Shown here piece by piece: positions 1 to 8,889 of a DNA stretch of 64,000 bases. The stretch comes from Labrys sp. WJW (GTDB lineage: Bacteria; Pseudomonadota; Alphaproteobacteria; Rhizobiales; Labraceae). Positions within the stretch are counted from its first letter, which is position 1, and every line of letters starts with the position of its first letter. Where the stretch lies: positions 1 through 64,000 of the forward strand of contig NZ_LYXZ01000029.1 in assembly GCF_001676615.1 (NCBI RefSeq), given 5' to 3'. The position numbers and the translations under genes were made by a program. Under the pieces are notes generated by a model. It saw nothing but the letters and a program-made list of their open reading frames with translations, was not told the origin of the DNA and did not search any database.

Positions 1-165
1 GTTGTAAGCGGAACCGGCGAGGAGGCCACCCAGCAGGCCGATACCGGCGCCAGCGGCGAAGGCGCCACCACGGCCATAGCGGGCTTCGGCGGTGCCGGTG
101 GTGGCGATCGCAGTGCCGGCCAATGTCGCGGCAACCAGGGTTCCGGTCAGGATCTTCTTGAACAT
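1..165 (-). CDS. Glycine-rich small exported protein (C-terminus outside window)
   Basis: Read on the minus strand from ATG at 165, the first 55 codons give a signal peptide (MFKKILTGTLVAATLAGTAIA), then EARYGRGG and a stretch of Gly/Ala with GxxxG spacing (AGAGIGLLGGLLAG), which resembles a glycine-zipper or short membrane-inserting segment. A purine-rich GGGAACGAG lies just upstream as ribosome binding site. The gene runs off the left edge, so length and C-terminus are unknown. Proteins of this build in Rhizobiales are usually small exported proteins of unknown function; no specific role can be given. Confidence 0.75.
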   Translation of the reverse strand, partial: MFKKILTGTLVAATLAGTAIATTGTAEARYGRGGAFAAGAGIGLLGGLLAGSAYN

Positions 166-359
166 CGTCTCGTTCCCATCTCTCGTCTTGCGCGGGCTGC
201 GCTTGCTCTGATGGGATGACGATGCCACCGCGGCCCCGCTATTTCCGTGCGATTCGACACCCGGAGACACGGCATGTCGTCTCTCCTGAACCAGGGTCAC
301 GCTGTTGTTTCCTTTCGTCGCCAGGATGACGTAACGTCTTGCGGTTGCGGAGGAATGGC

Positions 360-2807
360 ATGCGGTTGGGGTGGCGAGTTGGCGTCTGGTTGGTTCTGGG
401 CTCTTTGGGTCTGGGCTTGGCCTTCATAGCGCCGCCGCTGGCCGTTGCTGCATCCTGTCCAGGCGAGCCGGCGGCCTGCGCGACGACGGGGAGGACTCCA
501 CTGGGTCTCCCCTATCAGACGGTGCTCACCATCCTCCAGGACATGGACGAGAAGGATCGCCAGGCTCGTATCGAGGCCCTGCGCAAGACTCTCGAAGCCA
601 ATTCCGCAGATGATCTTGCCCGGCTCGAACTGATCGTGCTGAGCGGGGACGACCGCAAGCCGGTCGCCATCGCCGCCTCCCTGGCCGATCTCCTCGCCAA
701 GGCCGATAAGGCGGGTGATCCCGTGGTCGCCGCCCTGGTGCGCCTCTTCACCATTCCCACCATCGAAGTGGAAGGAGAGGAGGGTGACGCCAAGGTCTCG
801 TCACTGGTGGAGGCGGCACTGGCCGATCTTCGTGCCATGCGCAGCGATGCAGTGCGCCGCGGCCGGGCTGCCCTGACGGCGGATGACGCCGACCTGCTGG
901 CGGGCCTGATGGCGCGCCGGGCGGTCTTCGACCTCGACGAGGCGATGGAGGACTATGACCGTGATGTCGGCAAGGCCCAGGCGGCCGTGCTGCGGGCGGC
1001 GATCGAGGCCTTCTCGGCTCGGCTCGAACGGGCGCCGCGCGACCGGGCTCGCTTCCCGCTCCTGGCCGAGGCTGTGCGCGACAATTACGACGACAAGGGC
1101 AGGTACGACCGTCTCGTCGAGATCTGCCGTCGCTGGACCAGCGTCGCGCCCGCCGATCCGAAGGCGCGCAGGTTCCTGGTGAATGCGCTGACGATGCGGG
1201 CCGACGACCGCAACGTTACCGAGAAGACGGTGCTGGCCCTCGCCGACGCCGAGGCCCTGGCTGTCCTGGCCGAGCCGGCGCCGGGTTCGGCTCGTCTCGA
1301 TGCGATTGAGACCGAGGCGCTCGTCGCCAGCTATCGCGTCAGGGCGGTGGCGCAGGGCAGGACCGAGCCGGTCCGAGCCGCCGCGACCCTCGCCGAGGGG
1401 CTGGAGCGGCTGCGCGCGAGAACGCAGGGTGATCCTGCCCTGGGCAGCGGCGACGACCTCATCCTGGCGGCCGTGACGCTGGCTGGCGAGCGCATCGACA
1501 AGCAGGACGTCGCCACGGCCGAGACCATCGAGACAAAGCTGCTCTCCGTGCTCGCAGAGCCTGAACGCCGGGCGCAATTGCGCGATATGATCGCCGCCCG
1601 CTACCAGACGAAAGGCGAGGCGGAGGCGGCGATGCGGCGCTATCGCCAGTCCATGTTGGAACTCGCGGCCGCGCCGGTTGACGGCGAGAAGAGCTGGCGC
1701 TTCTTCGCGGCGGCGCGAAACCTGTTCGAGCTCGGCCGGCGGGATGCACGCCGCTTCGATGCCGACGACCATGCGCGCGCTCTGATCGACTATGCCGCCG
1801 AGCCTCGCCTGCGGGCGATCGACGGGCTGGACGGCAAGGAGAAGGCACGCCTGGTCCTGCGGATCGCCGATGCCCTGCATGTCCTGGCCAAACGTCTGGA
1901 GGATGCCGGTATCGAGGCGCCGCGCATTGGTCTGCTGGAACGCGAGGTCGCTCTGCGCGAGCCGCTGGCGCGCTATCCCGCCGAGCGGGCCGGTCGCCTG
2001 GACGGCCTGGCAGACGCCTATCGCGATCTCTCCGACGCCTTCGATGCCGCGAACCGGGAGAAGGAGGCGCTCGACCAGGCCCGCAAGCGCGTGGAGATCC
2101 GGCGCGAGCAGAAGGAGAAGAACCCTGCGGGTTTCGACGAACTCAGCGACACTGTCTGGGCTCTGCGCGATCTCGGCGACGAGCAGCGCCATGTCGGCGA
2201 CGACAAGGGCGCGCAGGCCAGCTACCAGGAAGGGGCGCAGGTTGGCGCGACATTGCTCGAGCGTTATCCGGACAGGGGTGGCTCCTACGAGGCCATGTCG
2301 GCGATCCAGGTGGCGATGGGCCATGCGGCCCGCTCCACCATGATGAAGCTGATCCACTACAAGCGGGCGCAGGCAACCAATCTTGCCCATCTCGACAAGC
2401 TCGGCGAAAAGAAGTTCGATCAGGACTTCCTGGCGGTGTCGAGCATCAATATCGGCGATACCTATCTGGAAGCCGGCAAATACCAGGCGGCGCTGACCCA
2501 TCTCGGCCAGGCCCTCGAAGCGAGCGACAAGAGCCTCGCCGACGATCCCGAGAACAACAGCCTTCTGCGCCGCCGAGCCCGCATCCTCGACAAGATCGCC
2601 AGGGCCGAGCAGGGGCTGGACCGCACCGAGCCGGCCATCGCCACACGCCGCCGCCAGATCGAGCTTCTGGAAAAGCTGGCGCGCCTGCGTGGCGCCGCGG
2701 TGGAAAACCAGGCAGACGCCTATGAGGCGCTGATCGACCTGCTCTCCCGGAGCGGCGACCATGCCGACGAGATCGCTGAGATCCGGCGCAAGGTGGCGGC
2801 TCTGTGA
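360..2807 (+). CDS. Large exported tetratricopeptide-like protein
   Basis: 815 residues. I chose ATG 360 because GGAGG at 349-353 is spaced 6 nt from it; an in-frame TTG at 339 has no such site. The N-terminus is a signal peptide (MRLGWRVGVWLVLGSLGLGLAF ... LAVAAS), so the protein is probably periplasmic. The rest is almost entirely charged amphipathic helix, with degenerate TPR-like pairs clearest in the last 300 residues (for example around DTYLEAGKYQAALTHLGQAL), typical of an interaction scaffold. No catalytic motif is visible. It stands alone and is followed by a palindromic repeat. Function unknown. Confidence 0.85.
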   Translation: MRLGWRVGVWLVLGSLGLGLAFIAPPLAVAASCPGEPAACATTGRTPLGLPYQTVLTILQDMDEKDRQARIEALRKTLEANSADDLARLELIVLSGDDRKPVAIAASLADLLAKADKAGDPVVAALVRLFTIPTIEVEGEEGDAKVSSLVEAALADLRAMRSDAVRRGRAALTADDADLLAGLMARRAVFDLDEAMEDYDRDVGKAQAAVLRAAIEAFSARLERAPRDRARFPLLAEAVRDNYDDKGRYDRLVEICRRWTSVAPADPKARRFLVNALTMRADDRNVTEKTVLALADAEALAVLAEPAPGSARLDAIETEALVASYRVRAVAQGRTEPVRAAATLAEGLERLRARTQGDPALGSGDDLILAAVTLAGERIDKQDVATAETIETKLLSVLAEPERRAQLRDMIAARYQTKGEAEAAMRRYRQSMLELAAAPVDGEKSWRFFAAARNLFELGRRDARRFDADDHARALIDYAAEPRLRAIDGLDGKEKARLVLRIADALHVLAKRLEDAGIEAPRIGLLEREVALREPLARYPAERAGRLDGLADAYRDLSDAFDAANREKEALDQARKRVEIRREQKEKNPAGFDELSDTVWALRDLGDEQRHVGDDKGAQASYQEGAQVGATLLERYPDRGGSYEAMSAIQVAMGHAARSTMMKLIHYKRAQATNLAHLDKLGEKKFDQDFLAVSSINIGDTYLEAGKYQAALTHLGQALEASDKSLADDPENNSLLRRRARILDKIARAEQGLDRTEPAIATRRRQIELLEKLARLRGAAVENQADAYEALIDLLSRSGDHADEIAEIRRKVAAL

Positions 2808-2859
2808 GGCGGCGCGGCCGCATTCCAGTTGGAATTTTGATTTTCAGTCGATTTTCACG

Positions 2860-2947
2860 CGTCATTGCGCGCGAAGCGAAGCAAGCCAGGGACCGAAAAA
2901 TAGGGATTTCGTAGCTTGTGGATTGCTTCGCTTCGCTCGCAATGACG
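2860..2947. repeat. Palindromic repeat, family B copy 1
   Basis: Arms beginning CGTCATTGCGCGCGAAGCG and ending CGCTTCGCTCGCAATGACG form a near-perfect inverted repeat of about 28 bp per arm around an AT-rich centre. The same arms recur at 7321-7402 and 22398-22471. It lies between two converging genes and could act as a transcript end. Confidence 0.8.
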
Positions 2948-2975
2948 CTCAAGCAACAGAATTACGACTGTAGCG

Positions 2976-3488
2976 TTAGCCGCCGATGGCCCCGATCTTG
3001 CCGAGGAGTTCGGCCACCAGCGCATTGTCGAGGCCTTCGTCCGTCTGCCAGACGACCTCGCAACGCCGGCTGATCAGGAAGGTCTGCGGGATCGAACGCA
3101 AGGACAGCATGGTGATGAGCTCTCGCTTGTTGTCGATGCCGACGAGACCGTAGGGATTGCCCGCCTTTTCCAGATAATGCAGCACCGCCTCGTCCTGGTC
3201 CTGGACGGCGACGCCGGCTATGCGAACGCCCTTGCGTTGGAGGTCGACGAGATAGCGGTGCTCTTCCCGGCAAGCCTGGCACCACGAGGCCCAGAAGTTG
3301 AGGACGGTGACCTGGTCCTGCAGTGCTTCGAGCGTGGGGGCGGGAATGTCGGCAAGGCCCGCCAGGGGCTCCACCTGGAAGGGGCCGAGCACGGTGCCAT
3401 TCGAATCCATCGGAGCCGGGTCCTCGGCACGGACCGATGTCGTCAGGCTGGCGGCGATACTCGCCAGGAATGCCCTGCGGCCCATCAT
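2976..3488 (-). CDS. TlpA/CcmG-type periplasmic thioredoxin
   Basis: 170 residues, starting at the first of two consecutive ATGs behind GGGAGA (spacing 8). MMGRRAFLASIAASLTTSVRA is an export signal with a twin-arginine-like or ordinary Sec pattern. The redox motif is W-C-Q-A-C (Cys70, Cys73) after LNFWAS, and the cis-proline is in SIPQTFLI (Pro134), as in TlpA/ResA/DsbE reductants. The family reduces disulfides in the periplasm, often for cytochrome c or copper-site assembly. No partner gene lies next to it, so the client is unknown. Confidence 0.85.
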   Translation of the reverse strand: MMGRRAFLASIAASLTTSVRAEDPAPMDSNGTVLGPFQVEPLAGLADIPAPTLEALQDQVTVLNFWASWCQACREEHRYLVDLQRKGVRIAGVAVQDQDEAVLHYLEKAGNPYGLVGIDNKRELITMLSLRSIPQTFLISRRCEVVWQTDEGLDNALVAELLGKIGAIGG

Positions 3489-3672
3489 GACGATTCTCCC
3501 ATGTGGTGCTTTGCCCTGGCTCTTTGCTTCGGCGCATTGCTGCGATTCGAGGCGGCACCATCAAATCCCAAGGCGTTTGGCCACCATAGGTTGTGCGAGA
3601 GACTTGGCAACGGAGCGGGAATGGTTGCGAACAGGTTCGGAATTGAGGGGAAGGATGATTTTTCTAAAGCAA

Positions 3673-3694
3673 ACGCCGCCCAGATGGGCGGCGT
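3673..3694 (-). terminator. Rho-independent terminator of the mttB-like gene
   Basis: A 9-bp perfect stem (ACGCCGCCC / GGGCGGCGT) with a 4-nt loop, followed on the minus strand by TTTGCTTTAG, sits 25 bp beyond the stop codon of the methyltransferase gene. Confidence 0.7.
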
Positions 3695-3718
3695 GAGCAA
3701 CGTGCCGGCAAGGCGATC

Positions 3719-5281
3719 TCAGTAATTGGCGTCGGGAACGGCAGCCTTCTTGCGTTCGATGAAATCGCGCAGGGCTTCATCCTTGCCGGGATCGATGGCG
3801 GGGGCCTCGTAGTCGGCCAGCGTCTTCTTCCAGATCTTGTTGGCGCGCTGGGCGGCGTCCTGCTTGCCCTCGGCTTCCCACTGCTCCACCGAATTGTTGT
3901 CGGAGATGTTGGAGCGGTAGAAGGCGGTCTCGAAATTGGCCTGGGTGTGGGCGCAACCGAGGAAGTGGCCGCCCGGCTCGACCTGGCGGAAGGCGTCCAT
4001 GGCCTGGCCGTTCTCGGACATGTCGACGCCCTTGGCCAGAACATGCATGGCGCCGAGCTGGTCGAAGTCCATCACGAACTTCTCATAGGAGGCCGAAAGG
4101 CCGCCTTCGAGCCAGCCGGCCGAATGCAGCATGAAGTTCACGCCGCCGAACATCGCCGGGATCAGCGTGTTGGCGCTCTCATAGGCGGCCTGGGCGTCCG
4201 GGATCTTGGAGGCGCAGAGCGAGCCGCCGGAGCGGAAGGGCAGCTTCATGCGGCGGGCGAGCTGGCCGGCGCCGTAGATGGCGAGCGCCGCTTCCGGCGT
4301 GCCGAAGGTCGGTGCGCCCGACTGCATCGAGAGCGTGGAGACGAAGGTGCCGAAGATGGCGGGCGCGCCGGGACGCACCAACTGCAGGAAGGAGACGCCG
4401 GCCAGCACCTCGGCCAGCACCTGGGTCAGGGTGCCGGCCACCGTCACCGGGCTCATGGCGCCGGAGAGGATGAAGGGCGTGATGATGCAGGCCTGGTTGT
4501 TCTGGGCGTAGACGTCGGCCGCTCCCAGCATGGTGTTGTCCCACACCATCGGCGAGTTGGCGTTGATCAGGCTGGTGCATACCGTGTTCTGCTGGATGAA
4601 CTCCTCGCCGAACAGGATCTTGGCCATGTCGACCGTGTCCTGGGCGCGCTCGGGCGCGGTGACCGAGCCCATGAACGGCTTGTCGCTCAGGCGCATATGC
4701 GCATAGATCATCTCGAGATGGCGCTTGTTCACCGGCAGGTCGACCGGCTCGCACACGGTGCCGCCCGAATGGTGCACATAGGGATTGGCATAGGCCAGCT
4801 TCACGAAATTGCGGAAGTCCTCGATGGTGCCGTAGCGCCGGCCCTTGTCGAGGTCGTGCACGAAGGGCGAGCCGTAATTGGGCGCGAACACCGTGTTGTT
4901 GCCGCCGATGACGACATTGCGCTCGGGATTGCGGGCATGCTGGGTGTATTGCGAGGGGGCGGTTTGGATCAGCTTGCGGGCGAGGCCGCGGGGAAAGCGC
5001 ACGCGCTCGCCCTTGATGTCGCAGCCGGCGGCCTTGAGCAGTTCGAGCGCGCGCGGATATTCGCGGAACTCGATGCCGACTTCCTCCAGAAGGGTCTCGG
5101 CATTGTGCTCGATGATCTGCATCGCTTCTTCCGAGAGCACTTCGGTGAGCGGGATGTTGCGGCTGATATAGGGCACCGAGGTGCCGCCGCGCTGCACGCG
5201 GGCGGCCCGGCGGGCGTCGCGCCCGCGGCGCGAGGCGGACGGAGCTTCGGTATGCGTGGCGTTGTCGGCTGCGTCCGTCAT
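3719..5281 (-). CDS. Trimethylamine methyltransferase (MttB) superfamily protein, non-pyrrolysine type
   Basis: 520 residues with the conserved MttB features in order: an N-terminal linker after a basic stretch (SRRGRDARRAARVQRGG), EEVGIEF, FAPNYGSPF, INANSPMVWDN, and the C-terminal LPFRSGGSLCASKIPDAQAAYES and MLHSAGWLEGGLSASYEKFVMD blocks. The frame has no internal amber codon, so this is the non-pyrrolysine branch, whose characterised members (MtgB) move a methyl group from glycine betaine or similar quaternary amines to a corrinoid protein. A candidate corrinoid partner is at 48700-49392. A terminator follows. The substrate cannot be read from sequence. Confidence 0.85.
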   Translation of the reverse strand: MTDAADNATHTEAPSASRRGRDARRAARVQRGGTSVPYISRNIPLTEVLSEEAMQIIEHNAETLLEEVGIEFREYPRALELLKAAGCDIKGERVRFPRGLARKLIQTAPSQYTQHARNPERNVVIGGNNTVFAPNYGSPFVHDLDKGRRYGTIEDFRNFVKLAYANPYVHHSGGTVCEPVDLPVNKRHLEMIYAHMRLSDKPFMGSVTAPERAQDTVDMAKILFGEEFIQQNTVCTSLINANSPMVWDNTMLGAADVYAQNNQACIITPFILSGAMSPVTVAGTLTQVLAEVLAGVSFLQLVRPGAPAIFGTFVSTLSMQSGAPTFGTPEAALAIYGAGQLARRMKLPFRSGGSLCASKIPDAQAAYESANTLIPAMFGGVNFMLHSAGWLEGGLSASYEKFVMDFDQLGAMHVLAKGVDMSENGQAMDAFRQVEPGGHFLGCAHTQANFETAFYRSNISDNNSVEQWEAEGKQDAAQRANKIWKKTLADYEAPAIDPGKDEALRDFIERKKAAVPDANY

Positions 5282-5539
5282 GGCGTTCTCCCGAGAATTC
5301 TGGACCTGAGACTTGAATAGGGGAATGCGTCGCCCGCCTGCGGCTCAAGCGCGCCGCCGAATTGCCGGAAAGCGACGTGCGCGGCGTAGGCAGGATATTG
5401 GAGGCGGCTGCGCGAGGGCCGGCGACCGCCGAGGATAGGCTGAAGCGTCATCGAAACCATATTGTTGCTGAAAGCTCGAATCCGGTTGCGGCAATGCTAT
5501 GTTGCTCATCGTTCTTCAACGGCAAAGGGGGAGACGACG

Positions 5540-6079
5540 ATGGAAGTTCTGCAGCGGTCCTGGCCCTGGTTCGTCATTCTCGGGGTGATCGCGGTGATCG
5601 GCGGCATCCTGGCGCTGATCCATCCGGGTTTCGCCTCGCTGGTGGTGGTGGTCTGGGCAGCCTGGGCCTTCATCGTGCTCGGCGTGGGGCAATTGGTGCA
5701 TGCCACCGTGATCAGGGCCTGGGGTGGCTTCCTGATGACGGCGCTCATGGGTATTCTCGCGCTGCTGCTCGGGGCCTCCCTGCTGCTCAATCCCCTGGCC
5801 GGCGTGGTCTCCCTGACGGCGTTGCTGGGGGCGATGTTCCTGGTCTACGGCCTTGCCAAGGTGATCGTCGCCTTCAACATCCGCTCTTCCGCCAACTGGA
5901 CCTGGCTGCTGCTGTCAGGCCTGATTTCGATTCTGCTGGCAATCCTGATCTTCTCGGACTTCCAGCAATCGGCTTCCTCATTGCTCGGTATCCTCCTCGG
6001 TGTCGAGCTCCTGTTCTACGGATTCGCCTCGCTGATGACCGGTATGGCGCTGCGCAGCAGGGTCGGCGGGGGCCGCTGA
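5540..6079 (+). CDS. HdeD/DUF308 family membrane protein
   Basis: 179 residues; ATG 5540 is preceded by AAAGGGGGAG at good spacing and removes an unconvincing upstream extension. It has about six hydrophobic helices in the paired pattern of HdeD proteins (WPWFVILGVIAVIGGILALIHPGFA; WAAWAFIVLGVGQLVHA; LMGILALLLGASLLLNP; the tail has SLMTGMALRSRVG). HdeD proteins are inner-membrane proteins linked to acid-stress tolerance in enterobacteria; the biochemical role is not settled. It lies 16 bp before an esterase gene on the same strand and may share its transcript. Confidence 0.8.
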   Translation: MEVLQRSWPWFVILGVIAVIGGILALIHPGFASLVVVVWAAWAFIVLGVGQLVHATVIRAWGGFLMTALMGILALLLGASLLLNPLAGVVSLTALLGAMFLVYGLAKVIVAFNIRSSANWTWLLLSGLISILLAILIFSDFQQSASSLLGILLGVELLFYGFASLMTGMALRSRVGGGR

Positions 6080-6095
6080 GATTGCCAAGCGTGTC

Positions 6096-6722
6096 GTGAC
6101 GGTTCAGGTAACAAGCAGCCTCGTCATCCTGCTGCATGGCGTTGCTGCCTTCGGCTATGATCTCGATCCGCTGGCGGGCGTGCTGCATCGCTCCCTGCCC
6201 AATACGGCCGTGATTGCCCCGGATGCGCCTTTTGCCTATGAGCAGGGACCGGGCCGGCAATGGTACAGCCTGGAGGGCGTCACGCCGGAGAACCGGCTGG
6301 CGCGCATCGCGGCGGCGCGGCCGGCCTTCGATGCGTTGATCGGCGCCCTCGTTGACGCGCACGGGCTGGCGGCCCGGTTGGACCGCGTCGCCCTGGTCGG
6401 CTTCTCGCAGGGCGCGACCCTGGCCTTCGATGCCGTGGCCCGCGGACGCTGGCCCATCGGAGCGCTGGTGCTGCTTTCCGGGCGCTTCGTCACGCCTGTT
6501 CCCTTTGCGCCGGCCCACAACACGCCGGTATTGCTGGTGCATGGCAGCGCTGATGGAGCGGTGCCGCCCGAGGAAACCCGGCGGGCGGCCGTGATGCTTC
6601 AGGGAGCGGGCATGAGGGTGCAGACCCACATTCTGCGCGGTGTCGGCCACACCATCTCGCCGACAGGGGCTAAACTCACCCGCCGTTTCCTCCGGGAAAG
6701 GCTGGGCGGGACGGGCGTGTGA
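6096..6722 (+). CDS. Alpha/beta-hydrolase, phospholipase/carboxylesterase family
   Basis: 208 residues, starting with GTG at 6096; the site is weak and an adjacent GTG is possible. The catalytic triad is visible: Ser104 in GFSQG, Asp153 in VHGSADGAVP, and His185 in GVGHTISP. The N-terminal LLHGVAAFG carries the oxyanion-hole turn. The order and spacing match the small carboxylesterase/phospholipase (YpfH/EstB-like) family, which hydrolyses short-chain esters in the cytoplasm. No natural substrate can be inferred. Confidence 0.8.
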   Translation: MTVQVTSSLVILLHGVAAFGYDLDPLAGVLHRSLPNTAVIAPDAPFAYEQGPGRQWYSLEGVTPENRLARIAAARPAFDALIGALVDAHGLAARLDRVALVGFSQGATLAFDAVARGRWPIGALVLLSGRFVTPVPFAPAHNTPVLLVHGSADGAVPPEETRRAAVMLQGAGMRVQTHILRGVGHTISPTGAKLTRRFLRERLGGTGV

Positions 6723-6823
6723 AGACTGCCCGAACCGATGTCGGCGACAGAAAAGTCCACTGGGATGTCACAAAGTTGAACGGTCGATCGTCATGGCCTC
6801 GGTATCAACCGAGGAGACCGACC

Positions 6824-7294
6824 ATGACCCCCAAGCTCAATCCCCTTGCCGCCGCTCCCGCGCTGATGAAGGAGTGGCAGCGCGTTTCCTTCGTCATCGC
6901 CGCCAATATCGATCCGGGCCTGTGCGAGCTCGTGGAGATCCGAGCCTCCCAGATCAATGGCTGCGCCAATTGCCTCAACATGCACACGGTGTTCGCCCGC
7001 GAAAACGGTGAAACCGAGCAGCGTATCTATCTGCTTCCGGCCTGGCGCGACGCGCCTTGTTACAGTGATCGCGAGCGGGCTGCGCTCGGCTGGACCGAGG
7101 CCCTGACGCGGCTTAGCGAAGGGCACACGCATGAAGCGGCCTACGAGGCCTTGAAGGCGCATTTCAGCGAGGAGGAGCGGGTCAAGCTCACTTTGCTGAT
7201 CAATGTCATCAATGGCTGGAACCGGATCGCAGTCGGTTTCGGCGGCTGGGTCGATCCAGCCTTGGTGAAATCCGCCAAGGCGCTCGCTGCCTGA
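6824..7294 (+). CDS. Carboxymuconolactone decarboxylase/AhpD-like protein
   Basis: 156 residues. ATG 6824 follows GAGGAG (6811-6816, spacing 7), which decides the start against a longer frame. The AhpD-type redox site is CANCLNMH (Cys47, Cys50, His54), preceded by LVEIRASQINGC as in AhpD/YnjA proteins. Such proteins are alkylhydroperoxidase-like disulfide reductants. It follows the esterase gene by about 100 bp on the same strand. It is catalytically complete but has no AhpC partner nearby, so a peroxidase role is inferred only from the family. Confidence 0.85.
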   Translation: MTPKLNPLAAAPALMKEWQRVSFVIAANIDPGLCELVEIRASQINGCANCLNMHTVFARENGETEQRIYLLPAWRDAPCYSDRERAALGWTEALTRLSEGHTHEAAYEALKAHFSEEERVKLTLLINVINGWNRIAVGFGGWVDPALVKSAKALAA

Positions 7295-7320
7295 ACAAGA
7301 CGGCGCAGCGGGCAGCGTCT

Positions 7321-7402
7321 CGTCATTGCGGGCGCAGCGGAGCAATCCAGACATCGCAAGGCTCGATGCTTGCGGCTCCTGGATTGCTTTGCTCGCAATG
7401 AC
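7321..7402. repeat. Palindromic repeat, family B copy 2
   Basis: CGTCATTGCGGGCGCAGCGG on the left mirrors the right end GGATTGCTTTGCTCGCAATG, with a centre rich in GCAAG/CTTGC pairing. Same family as 2860-2947 and 22398-22471. It lies between the AhpD-like gene and the MFS gene. Confidence 0.75.
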
Positions 7403-7533
7403 ACATCCGTACAGCGCGCTGTAACACGAGGCGTTCCAACCAAAACCAACGTTGTTCCGGACTTTGCCCATGGGACCTTGCTCCGAATCCCCAGCCTTTC
7501 TACAAGAAGACCCTTCTTCCCGTGGTCCCGGAC

Positions 7534-8766
7534 ATGCCAGATCTTTCCTTTTCGCGCGTAGGCGCCTTCCGTCACGGCGGTTTCGCGCGCTATTGGCTGG
7601 CGCGCTTCCTCGGTAGTTTCTCGGCCCAGATCATCGGCGTTTCCGTTGGCTGGCAGGTCTATGACCTTACGCGCGATCCCTTCGATCTCGGCATCGTCGG
7701 CCTGGTGCAGTTCCTGCCGGCCTTCCTGCTGGTGCTGGTCACCGGCGCGGTGGCGGATCGCTTCAACCGCGTGCGGATCATGGCGCTCTGCCTCGCCGGC
7801 GAGGCGCTGTGTGCCCTCGCCCTGATGCTGTTCGGCCTGTGGGGCAGCCAGACGGCCGTGCCGATCTTCGTCACCTTGGTGGTGTTCGGCACGCTCCGGG
7901 CCTTCTTCGGCCCGGCCCAGCAATCGCTGATGCCCAATCTGGTGCCGGCGGAGGATCTCGCCAGCGCCATCGCCTGGAGCACCTCGTCCTGGCAGATCGC
8001 CACCGTGATCGGCCCGGTCGCCGGCGGCCTGCTCTATGGCCTGTCGGCCAATATCGCCTATGGCACGGCGCTGGTGCTGCTCGGCCTCGCCGCCTTGCTT
8101 ACCGTCACCATCGCGCCACCGCCGCAATTGAAGGCAGTCAAGGAGAAGCCGAGCTTCGAGACGCTGGTGGCGGGTTTTCGCTATATCTGGCACGAAAAGA
8201 TCGTGCTCGGCGCCATCTCCTTCGATCTCTTCGCCGTGCTGCTCGGGGGCGCCTCGGCACTGCTGCCGGTCTATGCGCGCGACATCCTCGATGTCGGTCC
8301 CTGGGGGCTCGGCATGCTGAGGGCGGCGCCCGGTGTCGGTGCCATCGTGGTGGCGGCCTTGCTGTTGCGTCACCCGATCAAGGACCACGCCGGCGTGGTG
8401 ATGTTCGTCTGCGTGGCGCTGTTCGGGCTGTTCACCGCTGTGTTCGGCGCCTCCACCGTGGTCTGGCTCTCCATCCTCGCCATGGCGCTGATGGGGGGCT
8501 TCGACATGGTGAGCGTCTATGTGCGCGAGACCCTGATCCAGCTCTGGACGCCCGATGCGGTGCGCGGCCGGGTGAACGCGGTCAACCAGGTCTTTGTCGG
8601 TGCGTCCAACGAACTCGGCGAGTTCCGCGCCGGCATCTCGGCCGGATTGATCGGTGCTGTGCCGGCGGTGATCTTCGGCGGCGTCGCCACCATCGCGGTG
8701 GCCGGCCTGTGGTGGCACTGGTTCCCCGAGCTGCGCAAGGCGCGACATCTGAGCGGGCGGGTGTGA
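7534..8766 (+). CDS. MFS transporter (EntS/MFS_3-like exporter)
   Basis: 410 residues from ATG 7534 (an in-frame GTG at 7522 adds four residues). Twelve hydrophobic segments are recognisable. The N-terminal YWLARFLGSFSAQIIGVSVGWQVYDLT and the loop GAVADRFNRVRI between helices 2 and 3 are typical of MFS_3 exporters such as EntS (enterochelin export). No siderophore genes are near, so the cargo is unknown. It is followed by a strong multi-stem palindrome. Confidence 0.85.
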   Translation: MPDLSFSRVGAFRHGGFARYWLARFLGSFSAQIIGVSVGWQVYDLTRDPFDLGIVGLVQFLPAFLLVLVTGAVADRFNRVRIMALCLAGEALCALALMLFGLWGSQTAVPIFVTLVVFGTLRAFFGPAQQSLMPNLVPAEDLASAIAWSTSSWQIATVIGPVAGGLLYGLSANIAYGTALVLLGLAALLTVTIAPPPQLKAVKEKPSFETLVAGFRYIWHEKIVLGAISFDLFAVLLGGASALLPVYARDILDVGPWGLGMLRAAPGVGAIVVAALLLRHPIKDHAGVVMFVCVALFGLFTAVFGASTVVWLSILAMALMGGFDMVSVYVRETLIQLWTPDAVRGRVNAVNQVFVGASNELGEFRAGISAGLIGAVPAVIFGGVATIAVAGLWWHWFPELRKARHLSGRV

Positions 8767-8775
8767 GGGGAAACA

Positions 8776-8880
8776 CGGTGTGCCGATCTCCTCAGCTCCA
8801 TAAAGTGATGGAGCGAGATCGGCATTCTTGGAAACGACGCGCTCCGGCGAGAAGATGCCGATCTGGAGATCGGCACACCG
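8776..8880. repeat. Three-stem palindrome (family D)
   Basis: A perfect 16-bp outer inverted repeat (CGGTGTGCCGATCTCC at 8776-8791, complement at 8865-8880) encloses a perfect 7-bp stem (GCTCCAT/ATGGAGC) and a third stem built from GATCGGCATTCTT and AAGATGCCGATC. The arms of the inner and outer stems share GATCGGCA, so alternative foldings exist. It lies just past the stop of the MFS gene and before the stop of the converging ThDP enzyme gene, so it is probably the transcript end for both. Confidence 0.8.
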
Positions 8881-8889
8881 AAATCCTGC

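Noticed and set aside
801..2762. A 653-codon open frame on the minus strand, antisense to the TPR-like gene
   Set aside because: It mirrors the coding gene in GC-rich DNA; no domain, no ribosome binding site and no signal peptide, while the plus-strand product has a signal peptide and repeat structure.
3947..5320. A 457-codon plus-strand frame opposite the MttB-like gene
   Set aside because: Shadow frame; the minus-strand product aligns with MttB-family blocks throughout.
7141..8748. A 535-codon frame antisense to the MFS gene
   Set aside because: Highly polar, His/Gln/Gly-rich product without domain; runs through a repeat and the AhpD-like gene.
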